Below, piece by piece: positions 7,870-18,598 of a DNA stretch of 18,598 bases. Position 1 is the first letter of the stretch. Every line of letters begins with the position of its first letter. The stretch is from Smittium culicis (Eukaryota > Kickxellomycota > Harpellomycetes > Harpellales > Legeriomycetaceae), in the NCBI GenBank assembly GCA_001970855.1, contig LSSN01001280.1:1-18598 (forward strand), written 5' to 3'. The position numbers and the translations under genes are program-made. The notes under the pieces are model-generated. The model was given only the letters and a program-made list of their open reading frames with translations, had not been told where the DNA came from and did not search any database.

Positions 7870-9521
7870 AAAATATATATATATAGAAATTCTTTATGAA
7901 AGAATAAAATTATACTTTTAAACGATACAGTGAATTAAATTTCAAAAAAAAAATTATCTAATAAATAAAAATTTCACTTATTTTTAGCAAATTAATATTT
8001 AAAAGCGAAGCGAATTATTAGGAAAATTGAACTTTAAATTTTATTATGCTTATAATATTAACCAATCTATAAAAATAGTTCCAATAAAATTAAACCACAA
8101 CTAAGAATATCTTCTCAAATAACTTTCGATAAATTCGAAGAAAGAAATATAGATATCATATTCATTCACAACAGCTATTACAAAATAATGAATTTTGTTT
8201 CTTTGTATATTTATTTATTTTATTTTAGTAATTTATAATTTTTACTATACTAATTTAACAGCAGGTAAATTTATTTAATTCATTAATTGTATTAGTAGTT
8301 TTAATCCGAATCGATGTTGGAAATTCTGAATAGATCAAAAAGTTATGGACCATTTATATTTAATGCATAAAATTATACAAACTGAAATTATTAGAAAATA
8401 AATAAAACAAAGAAGCTCAAATTTAATTTTATATTTTTCTGGAAATACTATTGATTTTAACTTTACTAGTCTAATATTCGTTGATTGAAACAAGGTAATC
8501 TCTTCAGTAATAATCTCGTATGTAATTTCTTTAATAAACTAGAATATAAAAAGCTAAATTTTTTATGATATTACACTTATACTTGGCTCAAAAAGATTTT
8601 TTTTAACAATTCCAAATTTCTTAGTACGATAGAATGCATAAGTGTGCAGTAAATTGAGTACATATATTCGATGAATATATCGTTTTCAAAAATATTAGTT
8701 AATAACGCCTTAAACTTTATTTTTATGAGGTATCAAAATATTATTTTAACTATATTTTTTACACTTTATTTCGATAAATGGAAGAAAATTTATTTTATAA
8801 TATCTAAATTCTGCACATCAAATAACAAATAAAAATACCAAATTATTTTGGAATCAGAGATGTAAAATAAAAATCCTTAGTAGTTATCCTGATAGACAAG
8901 TATTATAAAATTTTTAAACTTATTAATTTTTTTATTAAAATAGCATTATTTTTCTTGTAGAGGATAAATACATAATTTAATAGGAAATTAAAAAATATTA
9001 ATTATAAAACGTATAATTTCTATAGAATTTTTGCAATAATTATTAAATTTTGTATTATCTTTTTATATTTATACTGCCTGAATATTTATTAGTTTTATAC
9101 TGTAAAAGATATTGATTTATTTTATAATATATTGTAATAATTGATTCAATATACTTCTCTAAAATTTCTTTTTTATAATTCTAAGAGTTTTTACTGCATT
9201 TTTTCGATAAATTGATTGTTTTTATAATGATTTTATTAATAGCTATAAATTTTTTAATAAATTTCTTTGTTGAAAATATGAAAACAGAGATAAATTTTCT
9301 TATTTTTTTACCAAACTTTTATAGATAATATGTAATAGACGATTAAAATATTTCTAATATTATTTATCCCTCTCATAATAAAGATTAAATTTATAAAGAT
9401 TACAAGTTTTTTTTAATAAAATCACTGAGTCAAAAAATTCCATCTTTTTAATTGTAATTTATAGTTTATTTTTAAATTTTAAGATGATTTATAAATAAGG
9501 CTATAATTTAATTTATTAATA

Positions 9522-9532
9522 GGGGGGGGGGG
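9522..9532 (+). repeat. G11 homopolymer
   Basis: Eleven consecutive G residues in otherwise AT-rich DNA. Stands out strongly against local composition. Confidence 0.9.
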
Positions 9533-12500
9533 TTAATTCTTTTACATATATAAATGTAGTTAAAAAAGCAGGTTTCAATAGCTACTTTGATCTAAAAAAA
9601 AAATTACACTATTAAAGAATATAATTATAAAAATAAGAAAGTTTTACGCTGTCGTTATTCCGATATTGAAAAATTAATAATAAGATATTTGGAAATGATG
9701 TATTACAGATAATCATACTACTGTATTTTTCGATGCAACTCTATGTTCATTTAATAATATCTTATGTTGAATTCTCTGTTTATATAAACCTCAACTATGT
9801 AATTTTGAATAAACTAAACTGGTAGAAGGTATTATTTATAAAGTTACTAGTTTTTTTATACATTGAACCAAATTTTTTATATTTTACCAGGTAGTCTAAT
9901 ATATTTTAATTTTTTTATATTTTTTATACTATACGTAAAATTATATCAGTATAATCCGAATTAATAAAAAAATTATTAAATTATGTAAAAAAACATTTGA
10001 ATTTAACTCATGAAATTTTTTCTGATTTTATTTTAATGTAATATCAAGCTTTTCTGTTGATGTGCATTTTATTTAGCTATAAAAAGGGATCAGATATTTT
10101 AAATGTCTTATAATTTAAATTTATATTAATAAAAAATTGACTATTGAAAAACGTACTATAAAGAAAATAATTGAATAGATATTTTTGATCCTCCTGAGAT
10201 TCAAATAAATTTGATTATTAAAATTGATCAAATCTTTATTCATTTATATTTTTATAAATAAATCAAAAATCAAAAATCAACATTAAACAGTGATCTAAAT
10301 ATCCAAATACGATATTTATAAAAATTTTAAAGAAATAATCATAATCTAAATTTGAAAAACTAAAAAATAAAAAAAATAGATAATAGTTGGGATAATACAT
10401 CTATATATTTGTACTAGTTTTAAGTTCGTACTTTACCTTTATTTTCAATTAAGGATTTGTGTTTAATTTAAAATTTTGCCTGCTGAGAATCTTTTTAGGG
10501 TTAAATATTTATAAATTTACTGCGAGGTAAAGTATAGTATGAATTCTCAAAAAAAATTAAAGGGATAAAAATAGAAATTAAGGCTTTTTTTAGTATTAAA
10601 TGGGAATATTAAAAACTAATTTAATAATAAATTTCATACTGAGCGTTCTTTTAAAGTTAAGCTTCTGCTTATTTTCTAACTTTATTAGATTTGCTTTTAA
10701 ATGTATTTATTTTATTTCTTGAGGGAGATTTTAATATAAACTAAGTATTAAGTATTTTTACTAAAAAATTTGAGAACGTTTCACTTTTCTTCTTTTCTTA
10801 CCTATTTATATATCACAAGTAAAAAAAAAACCTACTAAACTTTGTTTTCAATTTATCACTATAAGAATTTTATTTTTTCGATTTATATAGTTTTGCTTTT
10901 CCTAAATAGATTGCTGTTTTCACTAAATAAACCAATTATCTTTTTAAATTTGGAATGGGAATATATCCTTTCAATCTTCCAATCTATTAATTGTCAAATG
11001 ATCTAACAATTCATTTACAATCGAACTATTATCTATCATGTTTTAATTTTTCTTTGATTTCTCTTTTCACTCATAAGAGATAAATATATATTGGTTTCTA
11101 CGCACACAAAAATGGGACTATAATAGTTTTCCTTCCCTTGTGGTAGATTTACACTACTACATATTCATAATTATTATTTTAATTTTTAGCGTTAAATAAT
11201 CAATTTATTTAATCCAATAATATTAACTAAGCTTGATTAAATGTAATTCGAAGTAAATAATATTTAAAATAAACAATAAAAAAATTTTATAAATTGATTT
11301 TTTTGCTGAAAAAATTAATGTAAAATTGCCTTTAATAAGAAAATTAAAGCTTATAGCGCGGATAGTATTTTTTTAATATTTTTAAAAATAAAAAATAAAA
11401 TAAAATAATCTGGTTTTACAAAAAAAAAGACATAATGTAAGCAAACCGATTAAATAAATAAATGATTAAAAAAGAGTTTTTATTATCTCGTGAATCATTT
11501 AGTTAAAAAAATTGGTTATATAAAAAACACCCTAAAATAATAATATATATAAAAATATTTATTAATAACCTTCAAGTTTTTTTTAAAAATCTAGAATATT
11601 TAGTTAATATTTCATTCATTAAGTTTTTTTATATTCTTAGTCATGTCTTATAAAGAATTAATTATGAATCTAACAAATATATATGTGTTCATAAATCATA
11701 AATTTTTAATATGTAAAACATTAGCGTATTTCATCTAATATGTTATTAGTATATTAGATAATAATTAATAAAGTTAAATATAAATCATAATATTTTATAA
11801 ATAAGGAATGATTAAATTTATTTATTAGTTATGAGAATGAATATGTTAATTTATCCTAGTTAAAACACACAATTTAATTTATTTATTAGATTTACTTGGT
11901 ATTTTTTTGTAGTGGTTATTTTATTTTGTTTAAAATAATTTGAGGATTGTATTAAACTTATAAATATAAATATTTTAATTTTCATACTAGATAATGGATA
12001 AAAATATGAATAAGAATAAATAATTTAATTAATAAAAATATATATAAATAAAATATGATTTCATTTTTGAATATCTAAATAATTAAATATCAAATAATTA
12101 ACGTTAAATACAAAAAAAATACTCTCAAATATAATGGGTTTAGAGAGTTATATGGCTTTTTAGCTATTTAAAAATTTATTAATCGTATTATAGTAAAAAT
12201 TGATGTTGGTAGCTATGTAATTTGAAAGTTGGATTATACGAATTTCCAAGGCGATTAAAATTTTTTCCAAAATTAATATTCGTCAAGCATATTTTATTCA
12301 ATATATTATTGGATATTCAGTGCTGTTATACAGATTTTATAAAAATTTTAGTATTAAGGTTTTAAAACATAATCATCAATAATAGAGCTTAATCGAGTAA
12401 AGCAGTCATACCAGATTTTTTATTAAAAAATACATCTCGCATGATATTAATTTTTTTCAATATTCTTTTTAATAGGCAATTTAAAAATTAATTAGTTCTC

Positions 12501-13243
12501 TAAAATAAATAATAAATTGAACGAAAAATTGTATGTGATTAATATATGATCGGATAAATATACAAATTAACGAGTTATAAATTCTTTTTCGGGTATATTT
12601 TATTTTCAATTTTATATAGAAAATAAAATTCTAGCTTATTAGTTTTAAATATTAAGTTTAATAATTGTTTTTATATACCACCTGGGGAGGGTGAATGATA
12701 CAAAAAACTTATCAAAAAAAGCGTTACAGTGTATACAATCAAGTAAAAGGTATTAAAAAATAAAAAAACCATTGCTTTATTCTAGCAAATAAAAATTTCA
12801 CGATAAAATGAATAAACGATGGATTCTGAATGAAGGGATCATTTTTAGGTCTATGGAGATTGATTATAAATCACTCAAACCACCACTATAGAATAGTTTA
12901 TATAAATGTGATATTTTTTAGGGGAAGCGGAACTTTTTTTCTTACAGTTTCCATTTGCCTATTTTTAATAGAAAAAAGCATTGGTTGAATCAGATAAACC
13001 ATTCGATGATAATTTCTGACCCAATTTAAAAATTGAAAAAGAGCTAGCAAGTAAAAAAAGCTTGATAGGAAAAGTTCTGCTCCTCGAAATAATCTCCCAT
13101 ATAAAAACTATAAGTAAATTAGAAAAATTTAAACAGAGATGAAAATTCTATTCAACCAATAATAACATCAGCTTTATCACTAGTAGTTCAATAAATTTAA
13201 ACTATAATAAATTGCAGTCTTTTTCAGAATCTCCCTAATGAAA

Positions 13244-13432
13244 AAAACGAAAAATAGAAACACCTTTTTAGCTGAGCTAATAGTATGAAAATTTTAGAAA
13301 ATTCGGTCCAATAGCATCAAACTCTGACAAACTGTACTCTTGGTTGATAATCTTCCACATCAAATTTTGAACGGAGAAAGTGTTTACGAATTGGCAAATT
13401 AAAAGCGATTTAAAGGTAAAATTTACAAATGA
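13244..13432 (+). pseudogene. Possible relic of a copia-type retrotransposon integrase
   Basis: One frame starting at 13244 reads KTKNRNTFLAELIV, a stop, then on to LLVDNLPHQILNGESVYELA and a stop. The order KNR...TAVYLINRLP..VLNGKSPYEL is characteristic of the end of copia-type integrase cores, and this frame matches it in spacing and several residues. It has four in-frame stops (two TGA, one TAG, one TAA). I compared it with the family pattern from memory, so this is a suggestion only. The copia DDE residues and the reverse transcriptase were not found nearby. Confidence 0.3.
13249..13375 (+). repeat. Diverged repeat pair, copy 1
   Basis: From GAAAAATAGAAA (13249) through CTTTTTAG..AATAGTA to ATTCGGTCCAATA and on to GTTGATAATCTTCCA. 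It aligns with 13808-13927 with almost no gaps, although diverged. The possible integrase relic overlaps it. Confidence 0.7.
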
Positions 13433-13807
13433 GGTGATATGATAAGTCGATTGATCCGTACATTAGCATATCTGGTCAATATATTAGCATTAATAACGTG
13501 CATTGCAACTATTAAAGGATAGAATAAAAAATAATATATTCACAAGAATTAAATTTCGATATTTTAATTATTATTTATGGGAGTAAGATGCTAGAGCCAT
13601 TTAGAGCTTAAAAGCGCTTTCATTAATATTAATCAAAAGTTATAAACCCAAATGATTAATATTAAAATAGCTGGGAGATTCTATATGAAGAGGGTGTATA
13701 TAGGGATAAAGAGTTTGAGTGGGTAAAATTTCATGTTAGATTATTACCCAATAAAAAAATTTACACCTTTTTAGCAATTAATAATTTTAAAATAGAAGAA
13801 ATAAATT

Positions 13808-13927
13808 GAAAAATAGAAATAGCTTTCTAATTCAGGCAATAGTAGCTTTAATTAATATATTCTGTCCAATAATTTTAAGCTGAAACATAGTGCTTCCCTC
13901 GTTCAGAATCTTGCAAGTGTATTAGTT
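13808..13927 (+). repeat. Diverged repeat pair, copy 2
   Basis: GAAAAATAGAAA (13808), CTTTCTAATTCAGGCAATAG, ATTCTGTCCAATA and GTTCAGAATCTTGCA occur in the same order and spacing as in copy 1, 559 bp upstream. The coding resemblance is weaker here than in copy 1. Confidence 0.65.
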
Positions 13928-13929
13928 AA

Positions 13930-14658
13930 GGCGATATTATATTCGCATCTTTTTATTTGGAATTCTGAATTAAAGTTGAATCCAAAGATTTGAGCGCAAT
14001 TATGATGATTGAGATTCGTATATACAGCATCGACTATAGAGGCCATCAAGTAAGTAGGTAAGATTTAGAGTACTTTGTGGTTGATGAGAAGCGAAGTATG
14101 GCTAATATGCTGAGCTGAATTAGTAAAATGATTGGTCGGCTATATGCTTGGGCGAAAAATGTCTGTAAATTACATATTATTTCAAATGAGTTTAAGTTGC
14201 CTGTATTTTAAATGGGCAGAATTGTTTCGATTTTGGCAGAAACAAAATTATTGGGCTTGCAAAAACAGACCTGAGATAGTCAAAAATTATTGGAGAATAA
14301 TGTTGATAATAAAGGGTAAAATCGTTTTAGATTTCGTAAACAATGGAAAAAGCTTTTATTCGAATTATTCAAAGCAAATTGATGAACAATAATAGGACAA
14401 AAATTAGCAAATACGTTGAAAAAAAAAAAAATTGTAGTTAGAGCAAAACTAGAAACTGCCAATTTTAGCCTAAAGTTTTGTTAACTGGATTTCGCAGATA
14501 ATCAACTTTATTTAAACTTTAACTAAAATTATATATTTCCCAGACAGGTCATATAGTTTCAATTCTCAATTATCGTTAATAGAAGCTTGCTCATCCTTAT
14601 CGAATCCAAAGCTAACTGGATTCAAAAGACCCTATTCATATTTCACTTTAAGTAAGCG
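13930..14658. other. Region upstream of the Msd1-like gene, without a recognised gene
   Basis: One plus-strand frame around 13975-14490 has fewer stops than expected and reads protein-like in places (for example EYFVVDEKRSMANML and RLYAWAKNVCKLHIISNEF), but I recognise no family. The 86-codon open frame at 14132-14392 lies in another frame and starts only with TTG. The last 150 bp presumably hold the promoter and 5' UTR of the downstream gene, with a direct repeat TAACTGGATT at 14482-14491 and 14613-14622. Confidence 0.4.
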
Positions 14659-17600
14659 ATGGATATATCCTCATATTCCGACGAGCCTTTTGGCGAAGGT
14701 TATATCAGCGAAGACGATAGATTATATGGCGAGAAAAAAATCGATAAAGAGGTTGAAGCTTCTGCTTACTCTAGCTCAATTGCAATCGAACGTACCTATT
14801 ACCTCAAAGAGTACTTGTTTATCATTTCTCTTACCATATAATAAAGCTTCAAGTAGTTTAATTTTTAATATTCTCTAATCATCTTTTTTTTTCCAGAAAA
14901 AGTTCTATGAATGAGCGTACCGATTTATATACAACCCTTCAATATATTAATCAGGAACTTCTTGCAATGAATGTCCCTTGTCCGATAAGGCTTTCTACAT
15001 CTAATGAGGATTTGGAGGATAGTCAACGCGTTGTTGAATGTATACTTTCCCTTATTAATCAATCAAAGGTTTGAATTCTTTTATTCGACTATTCTAGTAA
15101 CTCTCAACATTCAATAAAATATATTGAAATCTATACATTAGAATAGCATTGAATACCATACCGACTTATCTTCAAGACTGAGAAGATCCATGCAGGAATA
15201 CGACTATTTGACGGAAAAAGTAGAAGGTCTAAAAGAAAAGCTTGATACAAGCGAGAGAAAGGAATCTGCTTTATATTCCAGAAATTTGTCATTAAATGCA
15301 TCTGTTAACAAAGCTGAAATTGCTTCCAGAAAGGCTATAACCGAATTAAATGGCGTTCGATCTGCCTCTGAGTCTAATAAATCTCAATTTATGGTATTTA
15401 TTATTAATTCTACTAGTTTACCTTAATCCAATTCTATTTATTTCTTTTTCTTACCAATTTTAATCTCACATTATCAAACTATAATAAAAAAACTTTTTAA
15501 ATAGCATGAAGTTAAAAGAAAGGATCAAGAAATCTTAAAATTCAAAGAAAGAATGCAAAAACTTATTATTGACAAACACAAAACGTCCAAAGTTAAAGTT
15601 GAGTTGATAAAATCCGATCATGGCCAATTAAATTCATATAACTACTCTGACGAAATTAAATCTGTTAGTACACTTTTACATTATTTTTTTAATACAGAAA
15701 ATTTTCTACCCCTAAGTAAAACTAAAATTATAATTTTTTTTTTATTTAACCTACCTCAGGAGCGACGTACATTTGAAAACCTTATTGCAAACTATGAAAA
15801 TACTGAGAAAAAATTAATATCTGCAAACTCCAAACTTGAAAATATGCTCGATTTTATATCCAGAGAAATTCTATCCATATTTAGATCATCTCTTGAAAAA
15901 AAAAATGTAACTTAGCTATATTCTATCTTGTCAAAATATTTTCTATTTCTCATTTTTTTTTACTTTTTTAAAAAACTTTATTTACCTATTTATTTTAAAT
16001 CTCTTAATTATCCATATCTCCAAAAATCTATACCATAAAAAAATCCCTTCTCAAAATCCTCTTAGATTTCTAGTGGAAAAGAAAACAAATCTGACTATGA
16101 TGAGCTTACAGCTTTAGAAAATGACTTGGACTTTAGCAAAGATCAAGTATTTGAAAAGCTCAAAATCACCCTTAAAAAATTTAGAGCTCTTATTGAAAAT
16201 TTTGACACAAATTCTTTTGAAGAAGAAAGAAACATTTTAATTCAAGAAAATAAAAAAATTGAAGCCTCTTTACAAGAAGAAATTATATCAATCAAATCTA
16301 CAGTATCTGACCTTCAAAAAACAATAAGCTTGAAAGATGATGAAATTAACAAATTTAAATCTAATAATGGTAATCATATCCCTGTTTTCCCAAGTTATCA
16401 CTAGTATTTAACCCATTTTATGCATTTTTTTAATAGAATCTATATCTAGAGAAATCGAAAGTGCTAAGAATCAAAATTATAAACTATCATTAAATATTGA
16501 TAACTATAAACAGAGCATCGGCGAAAAGGATAAAGTGGTCAACGAATTAAAGTCGAAATTAGCTGAACAACAAAGTACTCTTCTTAGAATAATGCAAGCT
16601 GTTTCGCCGTTAATGACCTCAAGCACCAATCTTGAAGATTCTATTAGTGAGTTTATCCGGGATAGAAACCAGTTAGAGTTAGATAAACAGCAGCTTGAGT
16701 ATGACAAAAGCCAGTTTATGAATGCCGTCCTGGAAATGGGCAAGGAAAGAACTGAAGTCGAAAAGCTTCGCCAAAAGCTTAAAATGCATCAGATAAATTC
16801 TAGCACTGCAGAGTTTTTGTCAACTCTTCCTCCAACTCCAAAGTAAGCTATTTTACTATTACACGATATTATATATGTATATTTTTTTTCACTTTAGATT
16901 TATCTAATTTATATTCATTTCAATATTAACAGGTGGTTAAAAAATGCTGACCTCAGCCTACCAACCCCTGCAATACAAAAAAACTTAAAGAATCTTATGG
17001 AAAATACGCCGATTAGCTCTATGGAACTTTTAAGGGAATCATCCAGAGATACGCTAGATACTAATTCTAGGGATAGCTCACGAAATCCTCTCTATGGTAA
17101 AAGGAGCAGCGAAAATCGTAGGGATACTTTTGAAAATAGTTCTAGTGTTTTGAAAAAGTACGGAGAAACTAACTCAAATCGGTATAACTCATTTGAGCCA
17201 TGTGGGTTATACAATTGCGATCATAACAATAGGCAAGGCTGTAAAATAAATCAATATATGACAGAGTCTCAAGCAAGATCAAGAAACAATGATATGGAGA
17301 ACGAAAAATTCAAGCACAATCTTATGGATCACAACTTCGAAACAAGTAATGAAGCTAGATATGAAAAATCTCCATATAGCAACAGAGATGAAGGTATGGA
17401 AATGGGTAAGTATGGAAATCGCTCCTCAACTATGAATAGCTATGAAAATAGTTCAAATTACCGTAATAATGATGCAAAAATACCTGATAATCCAATGCAA
17501 AGAAATGATGGCTCAACAAAGGGATACGTTAGCAATCTAAGCTCAAGTGAGACTATGAACGGGGTTGAACTTTATATGGATAGAAATATTGGTTCTAAAT

Positions 17601-18292
17601 CGATTATCGAAAAATTAGGAGACACTCGTAACTCAGAGTATAGAGAATTCGAATCAAGAAAAAATTATGACAATGATGGGCTTGAAAAAAATTTAAAAGC
17701 GGGAGAAAAGCCCAATGAATATAATGACAATGAAATTTACTCAAAATCATCAGGAATGTCAAGAAATCCACTTGAAAACGGTGGCAGGCCAAATTCTAGA
17801 TATGAGAATACTAATAAACACAGTAATACTTCTTTTTCGAGGAATTCTTCACTAAGCAGCAGCCCGAAAAAATCTACTAGTTTGGATAACGTATCGCCTT
17901 TTCCAACTTCAATAACAGCGCAATCAAGCTCCAAACCTCAGCCTTTTAACAGTTCAACGCCAAACCAATACTTAGCAACAGCACTGAGAAAGAAAAATAC
18001 CAGTTTAGTGCCTCCACAAACTTCAAGCAAAAATCCATCAAATTATATGACAAAAACGCCACAATCAACACTTAAACACATGCCTTCCTTATCCAACATC
18101 AATGCTAATATTACAAATTCTGGTAGCATATCAAATACACCCAAAACGGTAACCAAACAAAAACAAAAGTTTTGTACGAGACCAGGATGTGCAGCTCATT
18201 ACGTACACTACCACGATGACGGCACAATAGATGAGATAGTTGTCCATGAGCTGAAACCGCCAGTTCCAAAATTCCAAAAGACTTCAAAATAA
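14659..18292 (+). CDS. ADIP/SSX2IP (Msd1)-like coiled-coil protein, eight exons
   Basis: Msd1 and human SSX2IP anchor microtubule minus ends at spindle poles or centrosomes; that role is inferred here from homology. Exons: 14659-14810, 14897-15068, 15142-15393, 15505-15663, 15760-15906, 16066-16369, 16437-16842 and 16933-18292. They total 2952 nt (983 aa), with frame kept at each junction. The ADIP hallmark is at about residues 65-110: LQYINQELLAMNVPCP, then ECILSLINQ. A long coiled coil runs to about 510 and includes QLELDKQQLEYDKSQFMNAV. A conserved linker STLPPTPKWL lies near 524-533. The Ser/Asn-rich tail (about 550-983) carries two Cys/His clusters, at 621-634 and 945-958. Weak points: the donor of exon 1 (GTACTT) and of exon 2 (GTTTGA) are unusual. 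A donor-like GTAAGC sits just before the ATG, so the first 50 residues are less certain. Intron 4 (15664-15759) is in frame and stop-free. Confidence 0.88.
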
Positions 18293-18598
18293 TTCAGAAT
18301 TGGAAAATGCACGAATAAATATTGATCATGAAAGGATCTCTTATATTTTTTTTTACTTTATATAAATATTTTGCATTTAATTCTCCCCCTCAATGTGTAC
18401 TTTATTGGGTACTAAATTTTTATTATTTTTCTTTCATTTTTGTTCGCATAAAATAAAATAAAAAAAAAAAATGAATTTTTTATTTTTTAAATTTAATTAT
18501 AGCTAAAGAACTATATACACAACTCTAGCATTTTCGTCCTCATTTTTTTTTTTTTTTTTGTTGAAAAGCAAATTATCAAAATGAAAAAAAAAAAAAAA
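18293..18598. other. 3' flank of the Msd1-like gene, to window end
   Basis: Non-coding AT-rich sequence ending in homopolymers: T17 at 18543-18559 and A15 at 18584-18598. The A run touches the window edge, which could be an assembly break. No further gene was seen. Confidence 0.6.
18314..18319 (+). terminator. Putative poly(A) signal of the Msd1-like gene
   Basis: AATAAA lies about 20 nt beyond the TAA stop. T-rich tracts follow from about 18340. Further A-rich candidates occur near 18448, so the actual cleavage site is not certain. Confidence 0.4.

Larger units (their letters stand above)
7371..13000. other. Very AT-rich gene desert
   Basis: About 5.6 kb with stops scattered densely in all six frames; no open frame reaches about 60 codons and no spliced gene was recognisable. 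Local features are a 20-bp perfect palindrome around 7860, a G11 run at 9522-9532, a possible eroded element end near 9883-9905, and a 10-bp inverted repeat (10429-10438 with 10525-10534). I see no RNA gene. Confidence 0.6.

Noticed and set aside
10429..10534. 10-bp inverted repeat TACTTTACCT / AGGTAAAGTA with an 86-bp loop
   Set aside because: A single pair of this length and base composition is plausible by chance in a 5.6-kb AT-rich region.
11125..11160. Inverted TTAA element end (CCCTTGTGGTAGA)
   Set aside because: Match is too short and does not extend into the family interior.
14132..14392. 86-codon plus-strand open frame and an antisense one at 14280-14462
   Set aside because: Starts with TTG, has no recognisable domain, and lies in a region where another frame looks more protein-like; treated as unresolved non-coding.
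16504..16743. 79-codon minus-strand open frame
   Set aside because: Antisense to exon 7 of the Msd1-like gene, which has a conserved coiled-coil sequence.
17604..17934. Two minus-strand open frames of 62 and 65 codons
   Set aside because: Antisense shadows of the Ser/Asn-rich last exon of the Msd1-like gene.

Overview
The window looks like a piece of a nuclear chromosome from an AT-rich, intron-containing fungus. All three recognisable genes are eukaryotic, are interrupted by short GT-AG introns (roughly 65-160 bp, one of 269 bp), and carry branch-site-like CTAAC/CTAAT motifs near several acceptors. The ESCRT-0 protein has the layout of fungal Hse1, and the coiled-coil protein belongs to the ADIP/SSX2IP family that includes fission-yeast Msd1. 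I cannot name the lineage. An early-diverging filamentous group would fit the AT bias plus an Msd1-type protein, but that is inference.

Layout, left to right. (1) 1-409, minus strand: the N-terminal 136 codons of a hydrophilic protein that runs off the window. Upstream of it are three copies of a 39-bp direct repeat. (2) 950-1419, minus strand: RPS28 (eS28), rebuilt as a 66-aa protein with an intron directly after the ATG. (3) 1420-3336: about 1.9 kb without a convincing gene, holding the RPS28 promoter and an unusual pair of interlocked inverted repeats. (4) 3337-5668, minus strand: HSE1, rebuilt here as eight exons and 580 aa (VHS, UIM, SH3, helical core, Q/N-rich tail). A composite E-box/CRE palindrome lies in its upstream region. 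(5) 6061-7370: a cluster of at least five, probably seven, related 195-200 bp elements with TTAA-CCCTTTC ends, resembling non-autonomous piggyBac-type MITEs. (6) 7371 to about 14600: a very AT-rich gene desert. It contains a G11 tract, palindromes and, near 13.25-13.93 kb, two diverged copies of one sequence, one of which translates like a decayed copia-type integrase. (7) 14659-18292, plus strand: an eight-exon, 983-aa ADIP/Msd1-like coiled-coil protein with a Ser/Asn-rich tail and two Cys/His clusters.

The genes look like ordinary housekeeping neighbours rather than one pathway: translation (eS28), endosomal sorting of ubiquitinated cargo (Hse1) and, by homology, microtubule anchoring at the spindle pole body (Msd1-like). 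HSE1 and the Msd1-like gene are divergently oriented but about 9 kb apart, with the transposon-relic zone between them. I see no operon, tRNA, rRNA, CRISPR array or defence cassette. The most novel items are the TTAA element cluster, the triplicated promoter repeat, the interlocked inverted repeats and the Cys/His motifs of the Msd1-like tail.
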